From: Athripsodes cinereus
Lineage: Eukaryota; Arthropoda; Insecta; Trichoptera; Leptoceridae
NCBI GenBank assembly: GCA_947579605.1
Contig: OX388314.1
Span: 21,015,982 to 21,079,981 of the forward strand
Direction: 5' to 3'
Length of the DNA stretch: 64,000 bases
Every line of letters starts with the position of its first letter. Positions within the stretch are counted from its first letter, which is position 1. The notes under the pieces were generated by a model that saw only the letters and a program-made list of their open reading frames with translations, was not told the DNA's origin and did no database searches. The position numbers were made by a program, and so were the translations under genes. Shown here one piece after another: positions 25,372 to 35,761 of the stretch.

Positions 25372-27713
25372 TGTGATGATCCTACCTATTTTAAACCATT
25401 CTAAGCTCCGAATTTGCAACATCCTAGCTTCTAAACTATACCTACTGTAATAATTGATTCCCAAACTAGAAGTGACAACCCTATTCAGCTAGCTAAGAAT
25501 TGTATGAATCTTCGCATTGTTGCAAATATACGTACGAAATATCGCATTCCTAATTGAATTAATTAACGAATTTTGGCCTTTCGTGATCGTCTCGATTTAC
25601 CTATTAACTATTTTCATAGATTTGGACCCAGTACGTTGTGTTTTGACGATAATTTTACCTACGTTGTGTATTTTTAGAACGCAAAATAAGTCACCTGAAA
25701 TATACATTTCAATAATCAAGAAGAACAACAAAATCACAAAATCAATAAAACAATTTAAACATGAATTTTGATACATATTAACTCTGAGATCAACTTTGAC
25801 GTCAGATCACTTACCTTGAGATACTGTAAAATAACATAATAAAAATAGTGCATAATAAAACATAACGAAATATAACATAACAATCATCATAACATAAAAT
25901 TCAAATAATATTATTCTATATCATTACGAGAATGTTGTATGGTAACTGGTTGCCGATCTATGTCCCTACATAAGATAACCATTTCATAGTACCTATAACC
26001 AATGTATGTACATATGTTCTAAAACATACCTACTAATTCGTTGCGTCGTAAAGGACAGTGGCGCACCCAAAAACATAACTTTATTACTTTTGAATATTAA
26101 TTAAATTTCAACACGATTGCTTTGACATCATTTTCGGAGACTATAACTACTGGTTGTTAATGCATGGAAAGCATGCTGTGTCCATGCTGAAGGAGCGCCG
26201 CCTCCGCTCCCTCACGTCTCAAACTGTCCCATGCCGCATTTTGAGCCCGTGTGCACAACTCTACTCGCGAATATATATAAAATAACATATAATATGTATA
26301 CTCGTTAGAACGTGCAGCTATATATAATAAGAATAATTATAAATATATGTTAAGAAGCTTTGTCTTGGACCCTGGCGAGAAACGGGGCAAGACCCATATT
26401 GACCCTTGTCTCAAAAGCTGAATCGAAGAGATAGGAGCAGGGCTTGCTAACGGTACACCTACATTTCGAAGCAGGATTAGGACTGGAATTGTTAGTATAT
26501 AGTATATGTTTCTACAAAGTACATAATACGTCTCGTGCATAATTGTATAATAATAATGATAAATATGTGGTTACGAATAGATCAAACCCACACTATAGAC
26601 ACAAGGTAGCTAGTCTAGTGTCGATAGGCAGAAGGGATCCATATCCATAAGGTAATCTCGACAAGATTTAGCTATAAAAGACTACATATTTATGGTGAGG
26701 TGAATTTAGGTATCATGTAAGTCAAATAAAAATATATTAAGACCAATAAATACATAAATATTACTTATGATTAGTGTCATGCAAAATATCAAATTTGTTC
26801 CTTCCATGATATCGCAGCAATTACAGCATGTTGAACAAGTAGAAAAATCCAGTAAGTTCGTAGAATACAAATGACATTCGACGATAAAATATGTAATTAA
26901 ATTAATAATCAAATAATATCCTTCTCAACATATAACTCCTCTTCAAACTGTATACTCCATCGTTATGGTAAAGTAAATTAATTAAAAGTATAATATTGGG
27001 TAGAGCGGTGCGCCACTGTTATTAGTCTAGTTCTAGATGTGTCGGACCGCGCTATATAAAATCAGCCACAGGTACATACATACATACAATAATACTGAAA
27101 ATAAATGTACATATAACACATAATTCCTTCGTTTTCAAAATCCGTAAAATAATAAATCCTTGAGTACAAATATTGCCTTGTAGACAACAGACATCCTGAG
27201 AGTATCCTAACACCTAGATATAAATAATAAATTAATAATATTAAAAGAAAATCTTATCTTAGACAGCTGGCAGCATCACGGATTTTAAATGCTAATTAAA
27301 AGTAATTTAGGGTGATCTTTATATATTCCCAACTGTGGAAATATCACTAAAAAATAATGTACTAACTACTACGAAGGTGGGTAAATAAATATTAAAATAT
27401 ATCGAATTCAAACACTGAGATTAATATGATAGAGTCCCACCTCTCCCAGGCTCAAAACTAAACTGCCCCGAGTAATAGGTACTCTGTCTTCAGACCCTGA
27501 AAATGTCGACCCAAAGCAACAAAAAAAAACTACATCCATCTCTTCCCGACACACACCGAAATATACCTGTCTCTGTCTCCTACATAGCTAGTTGTGTTCA
27601 ACAACCACTTGAGATTGCACTCTCTCATCCCCAAATTAATTACCTACTACAAATATTCCATCTAGGTATACGGAAATAATATTTACAATCTTGTATATAT
27701 TCATATCATCACA
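25372..27713 (-). repeat. 5' LTR of element B
   Basis: This is the second copy of 19664-22005. It contains the hAT-like block at 26056-27018. Its right end ATCATCACA is followed by GTAG, the target duplication at 27714-27717. Confidence 0.9.
26056..27018. mobile_element. Putative hAT-type insert inside LTR B (copy 2)
   Basis: This is the same block as 20348-21310, with ends CAGTGGCGCACCC and GGTGCGCCACTG. Confidence 0.5.
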
Positions 27714-27717
27714 GTAG
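27714..27717. repeat. Target site duplication GTAG (right) of element B
   Basis: It matches 19660-19663. Together they define the empty site in element A. Confidence 0.85.
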
Positions 27718-27927
27718 GCATTTAACAAAAGTTGCACCTACCTACCTACGTAATTAAAAACATTTTAAACGTGAAAACTATACCTATACATCATTCTAAC
27801 TTTAATTCTGGGCGCCAGAGATATTTTTACGGAAAATATTCAAACCATTTAAAAATATTTAAACAGAAAACATTTTTCCTATAACAAGCCTAAGTCAATC
27901 CTAATCCAATATAACACACATATGTGA

Positions 27928-29001
27928 CTATCTGGCTTGATTGAATTTTCTCCTCGACTTCAAGCATCGAGAATCCATATCGATGAACAAATTGTAAAAA
28001 TAATCATCGATGGCAAAACATTCATAGTTGATTCGATTGATGGATGCATATTTTATCTTTTTGAACAATATCAACGCTGTTCTACGGCGACGCGATATTT
28101 TTCTATTCACGAATCTCAAGATAATTATAGCTGTACATATAAGCAAACGTATGCAGCTTTCCGCGATCAATCCCGCGACGATCAGCATTGCCAACACTGA
28201 TTTCAACACCCACGCGAAAGACTTAACCCATTCGTGAATAGAGGGAGGTGTGAGTACCTCCCGTTCGGTGTCCTCATCTATCTCTTCCTCCGAGAGGGTA
28301 ACCCCATCCTCTACGGGTACAATTTCCTCCCTAGCGTCCTGGCTAGGTACATACCGAACCTCATCGCGAACAGATGCTATGTCTGGAAGATTATCTAACA
28401 CAACCTGATAACTCTCTGTGATCACCTCAGGTTCAGATTGTCCCTCCGGAGTGTATTCTGGAAAGTCCAGGCGCCATACCAACTCTTGCAAATGTTCCAG
28501 ATTAACTAACTCCCGACCATTAATCCTCGTCCTATACCAGGATGTCATTTGCTTCCATACGCTCATTGCTGGTCCTTCATCTTCAAATAATACATGACCA
28601 TACCCTTTTAAACGATTGTTTATCCTGACCTTCCAGTCAACAAAATCACTCCCCAGTTCATCCCGACCTTGACACACTGTCAACAGGTCATTATAGATCG
28701 CATTTATCTGCCCTTCCACACCAAACCTTCGCAAAATTACTTCTTTGAATACACCCCATCGACAATACCGAAACCCCAGAGACTTCCAGTACCGTTTTGC
28801 GTCGCCGCGCAAGCAATACACAGCCTCCCTTGGCAATTCATCTTCCCACTCAAGCTTCCAACGTTCCTCGCATTCTTTGAGGAACCGTTCGGGGCCTTCA
28901 TCAGTCCAGCCTCCGAACGAAAGCGAAAATTCGCGCACATAGCATCTGATATCCGACACCTTATCCATCGATCGAATCATACCGTAATACACAACAAACA
29001 C
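27928..29001 (-). CDS. Gag-like protein of LTR element A with C-terminal hydrophobic hairpin
   Basis: A protein of 357 residues. Residues about 20-190 read as a retrotransposon Gag capsid-like region: FGGWTDEGPERFLKECEERW, then REAVYCLRGDAKRYWKSLG, YCRWGVFKEVILRRFG, and a long helical stretch to about 180. A GDAKRYW...F+..+L.RF pattern is characteristic of Retrotrans_gag domains. Residues 205-250 are acidic linker. Residues 262-298 (AWVLKSVLAMLIVAGLIAES onward to ILRFV) are strongly hydrophobic with a short polar break, followed by a basic KISRRRR stretch. I see no CCHC zinc knuckle, protease or reverse transcriptase. The ORF starts about 0.2 kb inside the 5' LTR, as expected for gag. Met-12 is an alternative start. 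The hydrophobic C-terminus is unusual for Gag and would suggest membrane association, which is inference. Confidence 0.75.
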   Translation of the reverse strand: MFVVYYGMIRSMDKVSDIRCYVREFSLSFGGWTDEGPERFLKECEERWKLEWEDELPREAVYCLRGDAKRYWKSLGFRYCRWGVFKEVILRRFGVEGQINAIYNDLLTVCQGRDELGSDFVDWKVRINNRLKGYGHVLFEDEGPAMSVWKQMTSWYRTRINGRELVNLEHLQELVWRLDFPEYTPEGQSEPEVITESYQVVLDNLPDIASVRDEVRYVPSQDAREEIVPVEDGVTLSEEEIDEDTEREVLTPPSIHEWVKSFAWVLKSVLAMLIVAGLIAESCIRLLICTAIIILRFVNRKISRRRRTALILFKKIKYASINRINYECFAIDDYFYNLFIDMDSRCLKSRRKFNQAR

Positions 29002-29193
29002 ATGTCAATAAAACAAAGCCAAAAGTCAAAACAATACACATTCGCCATTACAAATAACTTGTCAGTTCATTATATGAAATAAAATAATATCCCCTCCTCC
29101 AATATCACAAATAATACAGTTAAAAAATTAAAAGAAGATCTCAGGGATGGATTCGTTGTAGTGATTATACACAGATGTGTATTTTTTCGCTAC

Positions 29194-29215
29194 GAGCCAC
29201 ACGTTCAGGGGGCCA
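29194..29215 (-). promoter_or_regulatory. Primer binding site of element A, tRNA-Lys-like
   Basis: The minus strand, three bases inside the 5' LTR, reads TGGCCCCCTGAACGTG followed by TGGCTCG. This resembles the complement of an insect tRNA-Lys 3' end (TGGCGCCCAACGTGGGGCTC, from memory) with a 2-bp insertion and two or three substitutions. Confidence 0.5.
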
Positions 29216-29218
29216 ATA

Positions 29219-30949
29219 TGATATGGGGGGGGTGAGAGAGAGAGTGTGAAAATATGGTTTTGGTTAAGGATAAAATAAATAAAATATTATGCCAAAAATG
29301 CCAACGGCTGAGACTCTACTGGGCTACCCACAGCACTCCAGGAGTTAAAACAATAAAATGGTCTCGATTAAATTATACAGTGAGACTATATAAATTAAGA
29401 GACGACAAGTTATCTGTAATTACATGGACAAATGTGTAAAAGACAAATTTAGATTCAAATAAACATTTAATTAAAAATAAAAAAAATCTTACCACTATTA
29501 CAAACACACGTTTAAACAGCAACACAATACTACGACTTACTCACTACCCCGTATTGTCTGTGCACACGTAATTATCCCAATATAAAATAAAACACACTTG
29601 ATTATTATTTCAATAAAACGAAAACGTAGCACTTTTAAAATAATTAAATTTCACTTTGCGATGATTGTAATGGATCCCACGATGAGGGCGCCTCTGGCAT
29701 GAAAATGCCTAGAGGCAAACAAGGTGAAGAAGGCGCCCCTTGGCGCAGTGCTGGGAGGGCGAAGTCCCACGTCCGAGGCTCCTGGAGGCAATTACCAGCC
29801 TACACAGGTGCAGAGTTGGCTCGTCATGACTTCAGGAGGAGAATATCTCGACTCAACTGAAGCCCAATGACTAGAGACACTTGTCTCTCTGAAGGTCAGC
29901 TGATGAGTGATGGCAGGAGCGATCCTTATACCAAGGACGCCTGTTTACGACCCACTGCTCGCTACGACTCACTGATAACGACTGTTCACCACTGATCGCT
30001 GATGGAGACTCACTGATCTTTCAAGGACATTTCTCCGCTGTTCCTTGAGTGGTGTAGAGAGGGGTTGGTCATATACCCCTCCTACGCTGTGATGCATCTC
30101 TGTGCAGCGCCGTGATTGGCTAATTGAATACCAATACACGCTCACCGCAAGTTCCATTGTATTGCGAGTACACCTGCACCCTTGTCTGCATTCCAGGAAT
30201 TATGCAGTAAATAATAAAATAAATATTTACAAATGACATGATGTGATAAAGCGTTCAATGCACTGATTTTAATTAATAATTAATTAATTCACATATGTTA
30301 TAGTGTCTCTTTCACTGATATTAATTTCGAAACAATATTTCTAGTGTCCATTATCACAGTTTATTATTATATAACGAGCGTCCATTCCGCAACACAAATA
30401 ACACATATCTTATTCTATTACATAGCAACACAATACAACCCTTTAGGTAGATAATTAAATACTCAAACTATGTATGTTACAATTAAATTATAATTCATAC
30501 CTAAAGAGCTGTTTACATAATTCAAAACATATCATCGATATCGACACTCAATAGATCGAAGCGTAGGTATAAATCCAACCAAGCCGATATTAAATAATAA
30601 TAATACGCAGACATTCTAGAATATTCATTTTAAAACAATAAGTCGAAGTAGGTACACAATGAATGCGCCTTAATCCTTTGAGTTATTATTATTTTATTAC
30701 CCCTGTTGCTATGTAGGTACAAATTTAAATAAACAATGATATTTTGTATATAGGTACGAAGATTAGTAAACAATTAAGAACAATATTAACGCAGGTACCT
30801 TTTAAGTGCAGGGATATTTTTAATGTCGGGATTTTCATATTTCTCGTGAACTGCATTGTTTAATATTAAATTCCCGTACAACTTTCTAAAACCAATTATT
30901 TTTTTAATGGTAACTTTTCGGCACAATACCTACTACACCGGGCATAACA
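29219..30949 (-). repeat. 5' LTR of element A
   Basis: Second copy of 17079-18807, 1731 bp, followed directly by ACTT. The hairpin corresponding to 17548-17574 is at 29690-29716. Confidence 0.9.
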
Positions 30950-30953
30950 ACTT
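30950..30953. repeat. Target site duplication ACTT (right) of element A
   Basis: It matches 17075-17078. Confidence 0.8.
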
Positions 30954-31141
30954 TATATCCCTGAGTACCGAATCGGCCGTAGATTTAGTCATTTTGGATT
31001 TTACATTTTGACTCTAATAATCCGAGAGTGTAGAAGCTGTCGCTATGTATTGAAAAACATACTGACCGCACTCGCACACACAGGCTGAGGCGTTGAGCGT
31101 CGGGAGAAAAATATGATTTATTTATGACTTTCAAAATCATT

Positions 31142-31253
31142 TATTAATTTATATATTTTATTCTTCACTGTTCATTGTTTACCAAAATACAAATTCAGCA
31201 TCATAAAAAATACAGAGGGAGAGTTTATCGCTAAAATACGATGTCTTCCAACT
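31142..31253 (-). mobile_element. S2 short repeat (diverged)
   Basis: It has TTATTCTTCACTGTTCATTG, then GGGAGAGTTTATCGC and GATGTCTTCCAACT in family order, with the A-rich tail at the left. Confidence 0.6.
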
Positions 31254-31259
31254 AATGAT

Positions 31260-31730
31260 GCCCGATTGAGACAAAAATATAATTGGTTGAAAAAAGTGTT
31301 TAAAAGATAATTATTTATTGTTGACAGATCCCATCTTGGAATTCAAAACGAAATCCAAAATATGATGACGTTATGACATTATTTTGATAACTGAAGGTTT
31401 TCGCATCACGTATTGCGAAGAAACTGAAAAGAAATCTAACCACATGTTCGGTATCCGATGCAAATCTCATCATTTGAAAAGACCCTTATTTAGATAGTAA
31501 ACGATTTATTTTAAAACCAGTTAACAAAGATTGGCTTTAAAAAAATTATGGTGGAAAAACAAAGGTATAGTAAAAATATAACCTAGAAAAAATAATGCTG
31601 AATACGAGAATAAAATAATTATGAATACTTTATTCAAAAAATTTTCTAAATCGAATTGAAATCAAATAAGATGTTAAAATGAAAAAAACAATATTTAGTG
31701 GAATATTAATGTGTTTTTTTTTGTTACGGG
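31260..31730. other. AT-rich stretch, nothing recognised
   Basis: No coding or repeat signal was recognised. Confidence 0.35.
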
Positions 31731-31732
31731 CC

Positions 31733-31913
31733 CCTAGTCAAAACACATTTAAACGTTACGTTTTCGTTCAAATAAGATGAGGTTGTGAGAGCGCATCAAT
31801 TTTCGTAGCTAAAATACACAAGTAGCTACGAAAATTGACGCGTTCTCGCAACGTCGTCAACGTTTGAACGAAAACGAAACGAAAACGTAACGCTTAAATG
31901 TATTTTGACTAGG
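31733..31913. mobile_element. Full-length fold-back MITE
   Basis: The ends CCTAGTCAAAACACATTTAA and, inverted, CCTAGTCAAAATACATTTAA continue through CGTTACGTTTTCG, with small insertions, to an inner stem TCAATTTTCGTAGCT / AGCTACGAAAATTGA. Only about 13 bp at the centre is unpaired. The outer motif TAGTCAAAACACA is shared with the MITE at 45071-45162. Confidence 0.75.
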
Positions 31914-32159
31914 CCTAACGGTGTCGAAGATGCTGTAGCCATGTCTTCTTTTATTCTTGAAGATTTTCCCAGCTTAGAGAAGAAATCTCAAGAAAGCGGC
32001 ATCGTTGATCCACGCACACCATGAAACATCAAATCAATATTTAGTACATATTTAATTCCATCCAACTTTATTTCAACTTCTTGCCAGCTTTCAACAGATT
32101 CTACTCTCATTGTCAAGTGTCAATATACATGAATAATCTGAATATACTACTACTTCTAC

Positions 32160-32371
32160 ACTATCACCGTATATCCCACAGGTAGGGTAACCAGCAGACC
32201 AGTTGCATGTGATAAACATGCAAGCCGTCTTCTCTGTGCCAACAAACCTTATCGCTGAATTTGAGATGTGAAATGTCTTTATTTTTTCGAACACCTGCCT
32301 TTTACAGGACACTCGAAAACTTACGGAAAAGAGTGAGAGAACAATTATTATTTGCTGGATGCTACAGGGCT
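32160..32371 (-). mobile_element. S1 SINE-like copy
   Basis: It has ATCACCGTATATCCCACAGG, GCATGTGATAAACATGCAAG, ACACCTGCCTTTTACAGGAC, ACTCGAAAACTTACGGAAAA and a TGGATGCTAC head. Confidence 0.75.
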
Positions 32372-32507
32372 AATTTGAATATAAAGATAAATAAGTTAAT
32401 TTTTTGTTATTGTCTGAATGTAGCTACGGATGCAATTTGATCGTGTAGCAATGTGTATGTATGACAGAACTCGACCATTTTTGTGTCGTACAATTTGAAA
32501 AAAATAT

Positions 32508-32530
32508 GTTCTATCTATCTATCTATTCCC
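32508..32530 (-). repeat. (TATC)n tail and 3' end of LINE copy
   Basis: CTATCTATCTATCTATT directly borders the LINE 3' sequence. It is a microsatellite tail of the kind some LINE clades use in place of poly-A. Confidence 0.7.
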
Positions 32531-33799
32531 TCACGCCGTATCCCAAGTGGGGTAGGCAGAGAGAACGGAACGCCAATTAGATCTGTCCTTACATACTTCT
32601 TTCGCTTCCTCCACAGTCATACAATTTCTCATGCACGCACGTCGGTTTCTTTTACTCAAAACACGGCCGTCCTTGAGAATTTGATCTACATGTTCAAGCC
32701 ATGTAGTTCTCGGACGCTCGTGCTTCCTCACACCCCTCCTTTCAGCCAAGTATATCCTCTTTGTCATTCTTTCCTCTTCCATTCGTTCCACATGACCAAA
32801 CCATCTCAATTTATTTACACGCATTCTATCCACAACACTCCTCTTGCATCCACTCATTCTTCTAATATCCTCATTCCTCACTCTATCACGCAACGTTTTA
32901 CCAACCATCCTCCTCAGCGATCTTATCTCCACAGCATTTATTCCACTTTCGTCCTTTTTCAACCATGTTCACGTTTCGCTTGCATACATAAGTGTCGGTA
33001 TCAGGATGGTATTGTGCACTAGCAATTTTGCCATGTTCGACACATTGTCATTGCTGACAATGGGTCGAAGTGCACCGTTAATCCTAGCACCGGCTACTTT
33101 TCTTCTTTCGATATCCTTGTCGCATCTTCCATCCCTCGCAAACAAACTTCCTAAATATACATACTTGTCCACTTGCTCCAAACATTCGTTTTCAACCTTT
33201 ATTTCGCACATTGTTCTATCAATCTCTCTTTCAAAAACCAGCACTTTCGTCTTTGTCACATTCATTTTCATCCCATTCATACTACAGCTATCATATACAA
33301 CTGACACAATCTTTTGTAAATCACATTCACTCTCAGCCATTAAAACCAAATCATCAGCATACATTAACGCATTCACACGGTTTCCATTCAGTTCAACGCC
33401 AACATCCATCTCTTTCAAAGGACGCATACAATAGTCGAAGAATAGGTTGAACAGCCACGGAGACATGACACAACCTTGCTTCACTCCTTTGGTGAGGATA
33501 AACCACTCCGAGAGGGTATTGTTTACCCTCACACAAGCGGAGCTCCCCACGTAGAGCGAAGAATTTGCGTGGATCAACTGGCTGCTTACCCCATACTCCG
33601 ACAACACGCGCCACAATCTTTCCCGGTCCACACGATCATATGCTTTCTCCAAATCCACGAACGCGCAGAAAAGCTTCTGGTGTTTACCCAGAAACTTCTC
33701 CACGACCATTCGTAGGGAGAAGATCTGATCGGTGCACCCTCTACCATTCAAAAAAGCTCCTTGTGCATCCCATTCCGCAAAAATATGTTTATTAATCAA
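32531..33799 (-). pseudogene. LINE (non-LTR) reverse transcriptase, 5'-truncated, one stop
   Basis: A continuous minus-strand frame of about 422 codons is broken by a single TGA at 32969-32971, two codons before the TGG of TWLKKDESG. It retains the reverse-transcriptase core: LNGRGCTDQIF near residue 17, motif A FVDLEKAYDRVDR at 47-59, motif B KGVKQGCVMSPWLFN at 104-118, catalytic YADD at 147-150, and the NGMKMNVTKTKVLVF block at about 175-189. The C-terminus (KLRWFGHVERMEEERMTKRI) ends with SAYPTWDTA and stops near 32531. The 5' part (endonuclease, ORF1, RT start) is missing, as in target-primed truncation. It is non-functional. The LINE clade is not assigned. Confidence 0.85.
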
Positions 33800-34395
33800 T
33801 TTAAAAATTTAAGATCTAAATGTTGGAATGTTTTGTTTTATAATTGTTTGTATGCACGTATACGTATGTATTATTGTGAAACTGTTTTGTGTATTATGAA
33901 CTTTGAGTGACGCAAAGGTAACAATTACTGCCATGTCACTTATTGTTGGTTATACAATCGTTATAAATAAATAAAATCAATAGAAATTTACAAAATTCTC
34001 TTAGTCCCTGTACAGCATACTCTCGGATTCTATATAGGGTAGCATCATTCATATTTCACTACTTAGTAAGTATACTTCCAATAGTTTTAGAAATTTTCCA
34101 GAGAGAATTCAATTTGTCTTTCAGATGATTGAAGATGTCATCAACTGGAAAGTTGACGTTACTGGGATGATTGAAAACTGACAAATGTCATTGTTTTATC
34201 CTTTCTCTTTTCTTCTTCGATGAAATATTAATATTTGATTGAAATGGAAAAAGGGAAAAAGTATGTGCAAATTTTCCCCGTTCTTGAGTAAATAGATGTT
34301 TGTTCGTACGTAGATATAAGTTTAGCTTTTAAATTGTTTCATTTTGCTTCGAAACTTTCTATATTTAACAGAACTTTATTTTTTTTTTAAATATG
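33800..34395. other. AT-rich stretch, nothing recognised
   Basis: This is flanking DNA upstream of the truncated LINE, with no supported feature. Confidence 0.35.
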
Positions 34396-34399
34396 CTAC

Positions 34400-34625
34400 T
34401 ATGTCATCACAGCATATTTACAAGGGGAGTTAGAAGACCAGCTGCTTGTTATAAACATGGAATCTGTCCTCTCCACGTCAACAAAGAAATAATCATTAAT
34501 CAATAGAAAACAATATATAAATCACTGAATTCAGGTAAGAATCAGAATTTTTTCGAACAAAATTCATGACGCCCAGAAACTTACGAAACAGAGTGAGAAA
34601 CCAATTTCTAGAATTGGTCTCCCAT
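34400..34625 (-). mobile_element. S1 SINE-like copy (diverged)
   Basis: It has TCATCACAGCATATTTACAA, AGACCAGCTGCTTGTTATAA, CTCTCCACGTCAACAAA and ACTTACGAAACAGAGTGAGA. An AT-rich insertion separates the halves. Confidence 0.65.
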
Positions 34626-35750
34626 ATGATATAGGTTTGAAATATAATCAAATTTTAAATATTAAGCTACAGTACAAGTTTATAGAAAAATAGAGTTTTG
34701 TCAATACCTTTCCCGGGATTTTGAAAGAAACAATAAGTAAATGAGAAAATTGATGCAAATATTTTCTTCCAACTTCTTATAGCATATGTACATTTGGTCT
34801 CCAATTGATTCCAAAAAGCGTGGTTGTTTATAGCTGGTAAAAATATTTATACGAGTATAAAAATAAAAGTCAAAGAAATGATTGATGATTATGAAAAAGG
34901 AAATACAAGCAATACATAATAATTGTCCATAAATATTTTATGAGCATCTTCTTTAAGAGTTTACAATTTGTTCGAGGATAATAATTTATTATATTATTAG
35001 GCAACATAACAATGAAATGACTAAAACTTTAATATTGGTTTTTGCTTGTGTCGATTTGTTATTATTATTTTATACTTTTTTTAAATTCTAATACCACAAG
35101 AATAATATTATGCAAAATTACGTATCTACCGATGTTTACAAAATTAAGAATTGTTACATTAATACTGTCGGTGCGGGGACATCGTCCTATGGTTGCCGGC
35201 TCCCGGGTGTGTGGTGTTACTCGGTGTTGATTACAAGTACCTACCTACTTGCTTATTGTTGCATATTCGGGTGTCGGCGGTAGTATTAATTAGTAATTGG
35301 CTGATTTGGGCAATAGTCTTTGCTCCGCACTCTACTTGCATATGAAATATAATGAAAAAATATTATTATGAAATACAAGTAGTATACTTAATGCGTGTAT
35401 CTGAAGTTTGTGTTTTTTCTATTAAATAAATTTTTATGTTTTTGCCAACTCAATGTTTTGTAGATTATGATATTTACTTTAAGGCGCCCCTTTACCAAAA
35501 ACGATAAAACATTAAATTTTCAACAAGTTTGGTACACAAACTCTCTAAAACTTGTTGAACCTACGAACATTTTGATTTGATAAAATATGAAAACAAATAT
35601 TAATTACCAATATTAAACTTTAACTTTAAAAAAACTTGATTTTAGTTTCATAGTATTCGTTTATAAAAAAGCATATTTCTTACTTCTAGGGTAGGGTGGG
35701 CCAATAGTGAGAACATTCGATCTCTCGGAGTTCATGGGCTAAGACACAAC
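34626..35750. other. AT-rich intergenic
   Basis: No gene is recognised. A short GC-richer patch at 35170-35290 has no ORF of note. Confidence 0.35.
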
Positions 35751-35761
35751 TCAAGCTAGTC

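Larger units (their letters stand above)
19664..27713 (-). mobile_element. LTR retrotransposon B (inner, nested), non-coding
   Basis: The element is 8050 bp with two 2342-bp LTRs at a constant 5708-bp offset. I noticed no difference between them in the blocks I compared. The LTRs begin TGTGATGAT and end ATCATCACA, a 9-bp perfect terminal inverted repeat. The minus orientation is shown by a purine tract next to the left LTR and a primer-site candidate next to the right LTR. The 3366-bp interior has no retroviral-type ORF, so B resembles a large non-autonomous (LARD-like) element. It inserted into the interior of element A after A was in place. Confidence 0.85.
17079..30949 (-). mobile_element. 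LTR retrotransposon A (outer), gag-only
   Basis: The element is 13.9 kb including the nested element B. Without B and the duplicated GTAG it would be about 5.8 kb, with an internal region of about 2.36 kb. The LTRs are 1729 and 1731 bp. They keep one constant offset of 12142 except near the left end, where a GA-rich patch differs by 2 bp and a few bases. The minus-strand order is 5' LTR (29219-30949), primer site, Gag-like ORF, short non-coding stretch, 3' LTR (17079-18807). No protease, reverse transcriptase, RNase H or integrase is seen. It must have depended on another element's enzymes, or it lost pol by deletion. The PBS and the 4-bp duplication suggest gypsy-like, but with no pol this is inference. 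Confidence 0.85.

Noticed and set aside
19809..27000. Pairs of identical 60-85-codon ORFs at 19809/25517, 20629/26337, 20998/26706 and 17112/29254 as duplicated genes
   Set aside because: They are duplicated only because they lie in LTR pairs. They have no recognisable domain or coding-like composition.
28669..29082. Plus-strand 137-codon ORF
   Set aside because: It is antisense to the Gag-like ORF and has no recognisable features, so it is a shadow frame.
17079..30949. Tandem or segmental duplication or assembly error instead of LTR elements
   Set aside because: Each repeat pair ends in TG...CA, has its own 4-bp flanking duplication, and has PBS/PPT-like sequence in the correct places. An assembly artefact would not create these.
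32483..33795. Plus-strand ORFs of 76-196 codons opposite the LINE
   Set aside because: They are antisense shadows of the reverse transcriptase and are rich in Ser, His and Thr.
35190..35290. GC-richer patch as promoter or CpG island
   Set aside because: It is too short and has no downstream gene.
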